Assembly: GCF_003634315.1 (NCBI RefSeq)
Contig: NZ_RBXL01000001.1
Coordinates: 2,770,501 to 2,834,500 of the forward strand
DNA: 64,000 bases
From: Thiocapsa rosea
GTDB taxonomy: Bacteria; Pseudomonadota; Gammaproteobacteria; Chromatiales; Chromatiaceae
Direction: 5' to 3'
Below the pieces are notes generated by a model. The model had not been told where the DNA came from, did no database searches, and was given only the letters and a program-made list of their open reading frames with translations. Shown one piece after another: positions 62,988-64,000 of this stretch (position 1 is the first letter of the stretch; every line of letters starts with the position of its first letter). Both the position numbers and the translations under genes were made by a program.

Positions 62988-64000
62988 ATGCGTCTTGAAA
63001 AGATCCGACTGGCCGGCTTCAAATCCTTCGTGGATCCCACGACGGTGCTCTTTCCCGGCAATCTGGTCGGTGTCGTCGGTCCCAATGGCTGCGGCAAATC
63101 CAACGTCATCGATGCGGTGCGTTGGGTCATGGGCGAGAGCTCCGCGAAGATGCTGCGCGGCGAGTCGATGGCCGACGTCATCTTCAACGGCAGCACCGGT
63201 CGCAAGCCGGTGGGGACGGCCAGCATCGAGCTGGTGTTCGACAATGCCGACGGCGGGGTGGGCGGCGCCTATGCCGCCTTCAATCAGATCTCGGTCAAGC
63301 GTCAGGTCTCGCGCGACGGTCAGTCGGCCTATTTCCTGAACGGGACGCGCTGCCGTCGGCGCGATATCCAAGACCTCTTTCTCGGCACGGGTCTCGGTCC
63401 GCGCTCCTACGCCATCATCGAGCAGGGCATGATCTCGCGCATCATCGAGGCGCGGCCCGAGGATCTGCGGATCTTTCTGGAGGAGGCCGCGGGGATCTCC
63501 AAGTACAAGGAGCGCCGCCGCGAGACCGAGAGCCGCATGCGCCAAACCCGCGAGAACCTGGATCGGCTCGACGATCTGCGCGACGAGGTCAACAAACAGA
63601 TCCAGCACCTGGAGCGCCAAGCCGCCTCCGCCGAGCGCTACACCCAGCTCAAGGCCGAGGAGCGGCGTCTGGACCTGGAGCTCAAGGCGTTGCGCTGGCA
63701 GGCACTCGACGAGGAGATCCGCGCCCGCGAGCAGCGCCTGGCCGAGACCGAGACCCGGACCGAGGCGGGGCTCGCGCAGCAGCGCCGGATCGAGGCCGAT
63801 ATCGAGGCGCGGCGTGCCGACTATCAGAGCGCCTCGGAGACCTTCAACGGGGTACAGGGCCGTTTTTACGCCGTGGGCTCGGAGATTGCGCGGGCCGAGC
63901 AGGCGATCCAGTTCGCCAACGAGGCGCGCGGGCGGCGCGAAGGCGAGCTGGTGCGGCTCGATCAGGAGATCGGCGAGGCCGAGGACCACTTGGAACGCGA
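62988..64000 (+). CDS. smc: Chromosome segregation ATPase SMC, 3' end outside window
   Basis: Start of the SMC condensin subunit, which compacts and segregates the chromosome. The 337 codons seen begin [14 protein letters not shown], the typical SMC start, then Walker [40 protein letters not shown] and [13 protein letters not shown], passing into the first coiled coil rich in Glu, Arg and Leu. No stop occurs before the window end. The start at 62988 follows repeat R17 by about 100 nt. A long antisense frame (62802-63989) is spurious. Confidence 0.96.
   Translation, partial: MRLEKIRLAGFKSFVDPTTVLFPGNLVGVVGPNGCGKSNVIDAVRWVMGESSAKMLRGESMADVIFNGSTGRKPVGTASIELVFDNADGGVGGAYAAFNQISVKRQVSRDGQSAYFLNGTRCRRRDIQDLFLGTGLGPRSYAIIEQGMISRIIEARPEDLRIFLEEAAGISKYKERRRETESRMRQTRENLDRLDDLRDEVNKQIQHLERQAASAERYTQLKAEERRLDLELKALRWQALDEEIRAREQRLAETETRTEAGLAQQRRIEADIEARRADYQSASETFNGVQGRFYAVGSEIARAEQAIQFANEARGRREGELVRLDQEIGEAEDHLER

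Noticed and set aside
62802-63989. 395-residue minus-strand open frame
   Set aside because: Antisense to the start of smc, which carries Walker A and family signatures but runs off the window.

Overview
The window is a high-GC gammaproteobacterial chromosome segment. Two genes encode exported Gly/Tyr-rich proteins of the sulfur globule family, which points to a purple sulfur bacterium (Chromatiaceae, resembling Thiocapsa, Thiocystis or Allochromatium). Most of the rest is housekeeping: pyrG-kdsA-eno-ftsB-ispD-ispF-truD, rnhA-dnaQ, sucA-sucB, hemC-hemD, ubiX and ubiD, mpl, lnt, gloB, prlC and smc. No phage, insertion sequence, CRISPR array, rRNA or tRNA gene was seen.

Layout. 1-2.6 kb: end of a fused tandem peptide-ABC ATPase and a REC-like/pseudo-EAL protein. 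3.1-7.2 kb: a cold-shock gene with a hairpin-rich leader, then a minus-strand group (mobA, psiE-like, L,D-transpeptidase, DUF2237, mltD). 7.3-10.8 kb: methyltransferase-rnhA-dnaQ facing an FNR-type regulator with an FNR box in its promoter, then a sulfur globule gene. 11.2-19.1 kb: the pyrG to truD run plus an MgtC/DUF4010 membrane protein. 19.3-22.7 kb: a large exported transglycosylase-like protein, a thioredoxin-like protein and the second sulfur globule gene. 22.8-26.7 kb: a VWA/metallopeptidase plus AAA ATPase pair and an unknown membrane protein. 27-31.1 kb: gloB, then a PstS-like protein coupled to a GGDEF-EAL protein whose EAL domain is frameshifted. 31.2-43.9 kb: lnt, mpl, ubiX, sucAB, an NRDE protein and hemCD. 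44.1-53.5 kb: a minus-strand four-gene signalling operon (TonB-dependent receptor, small exported protein, membrane diguanylate cyclase, very large hybrid histidine kinase). 53.6-64 kb: lipoprotein, ferredoxin-type reductase, SDR, small envelope proteins, an RRM protein, ubiD, prlC, a CNP1-like protein and the 5' part of smc, which runs off the window.

The most striking non-coding signal is a family of 18 short (83-87 bp) intergenic elements ending in an 11-bp inverted repeat (TAAACCGCGYC...GRCGCGGTTTA). Different copies carry different ends, but the two ends of one copy change together. Ten to twelve copies sit in pairs joined by 10-25 nt AT-rich linkers. In six genes (fnr, gloB, mpl, sucB, the NRDE gene, prlC) the TAA stop codon is the terminal TAA of an element, and a seventh gene (rnhA) ends inside one.

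Cyclic-di-GMP signalling recurs: a pseudo-EAL protein, a PstS-like/GGDEF-EAL pair, and the TonB receptor/diguanylate cyclase/hybrid kinase operon, which is the best candidate here for an uncharacterised signalling system.
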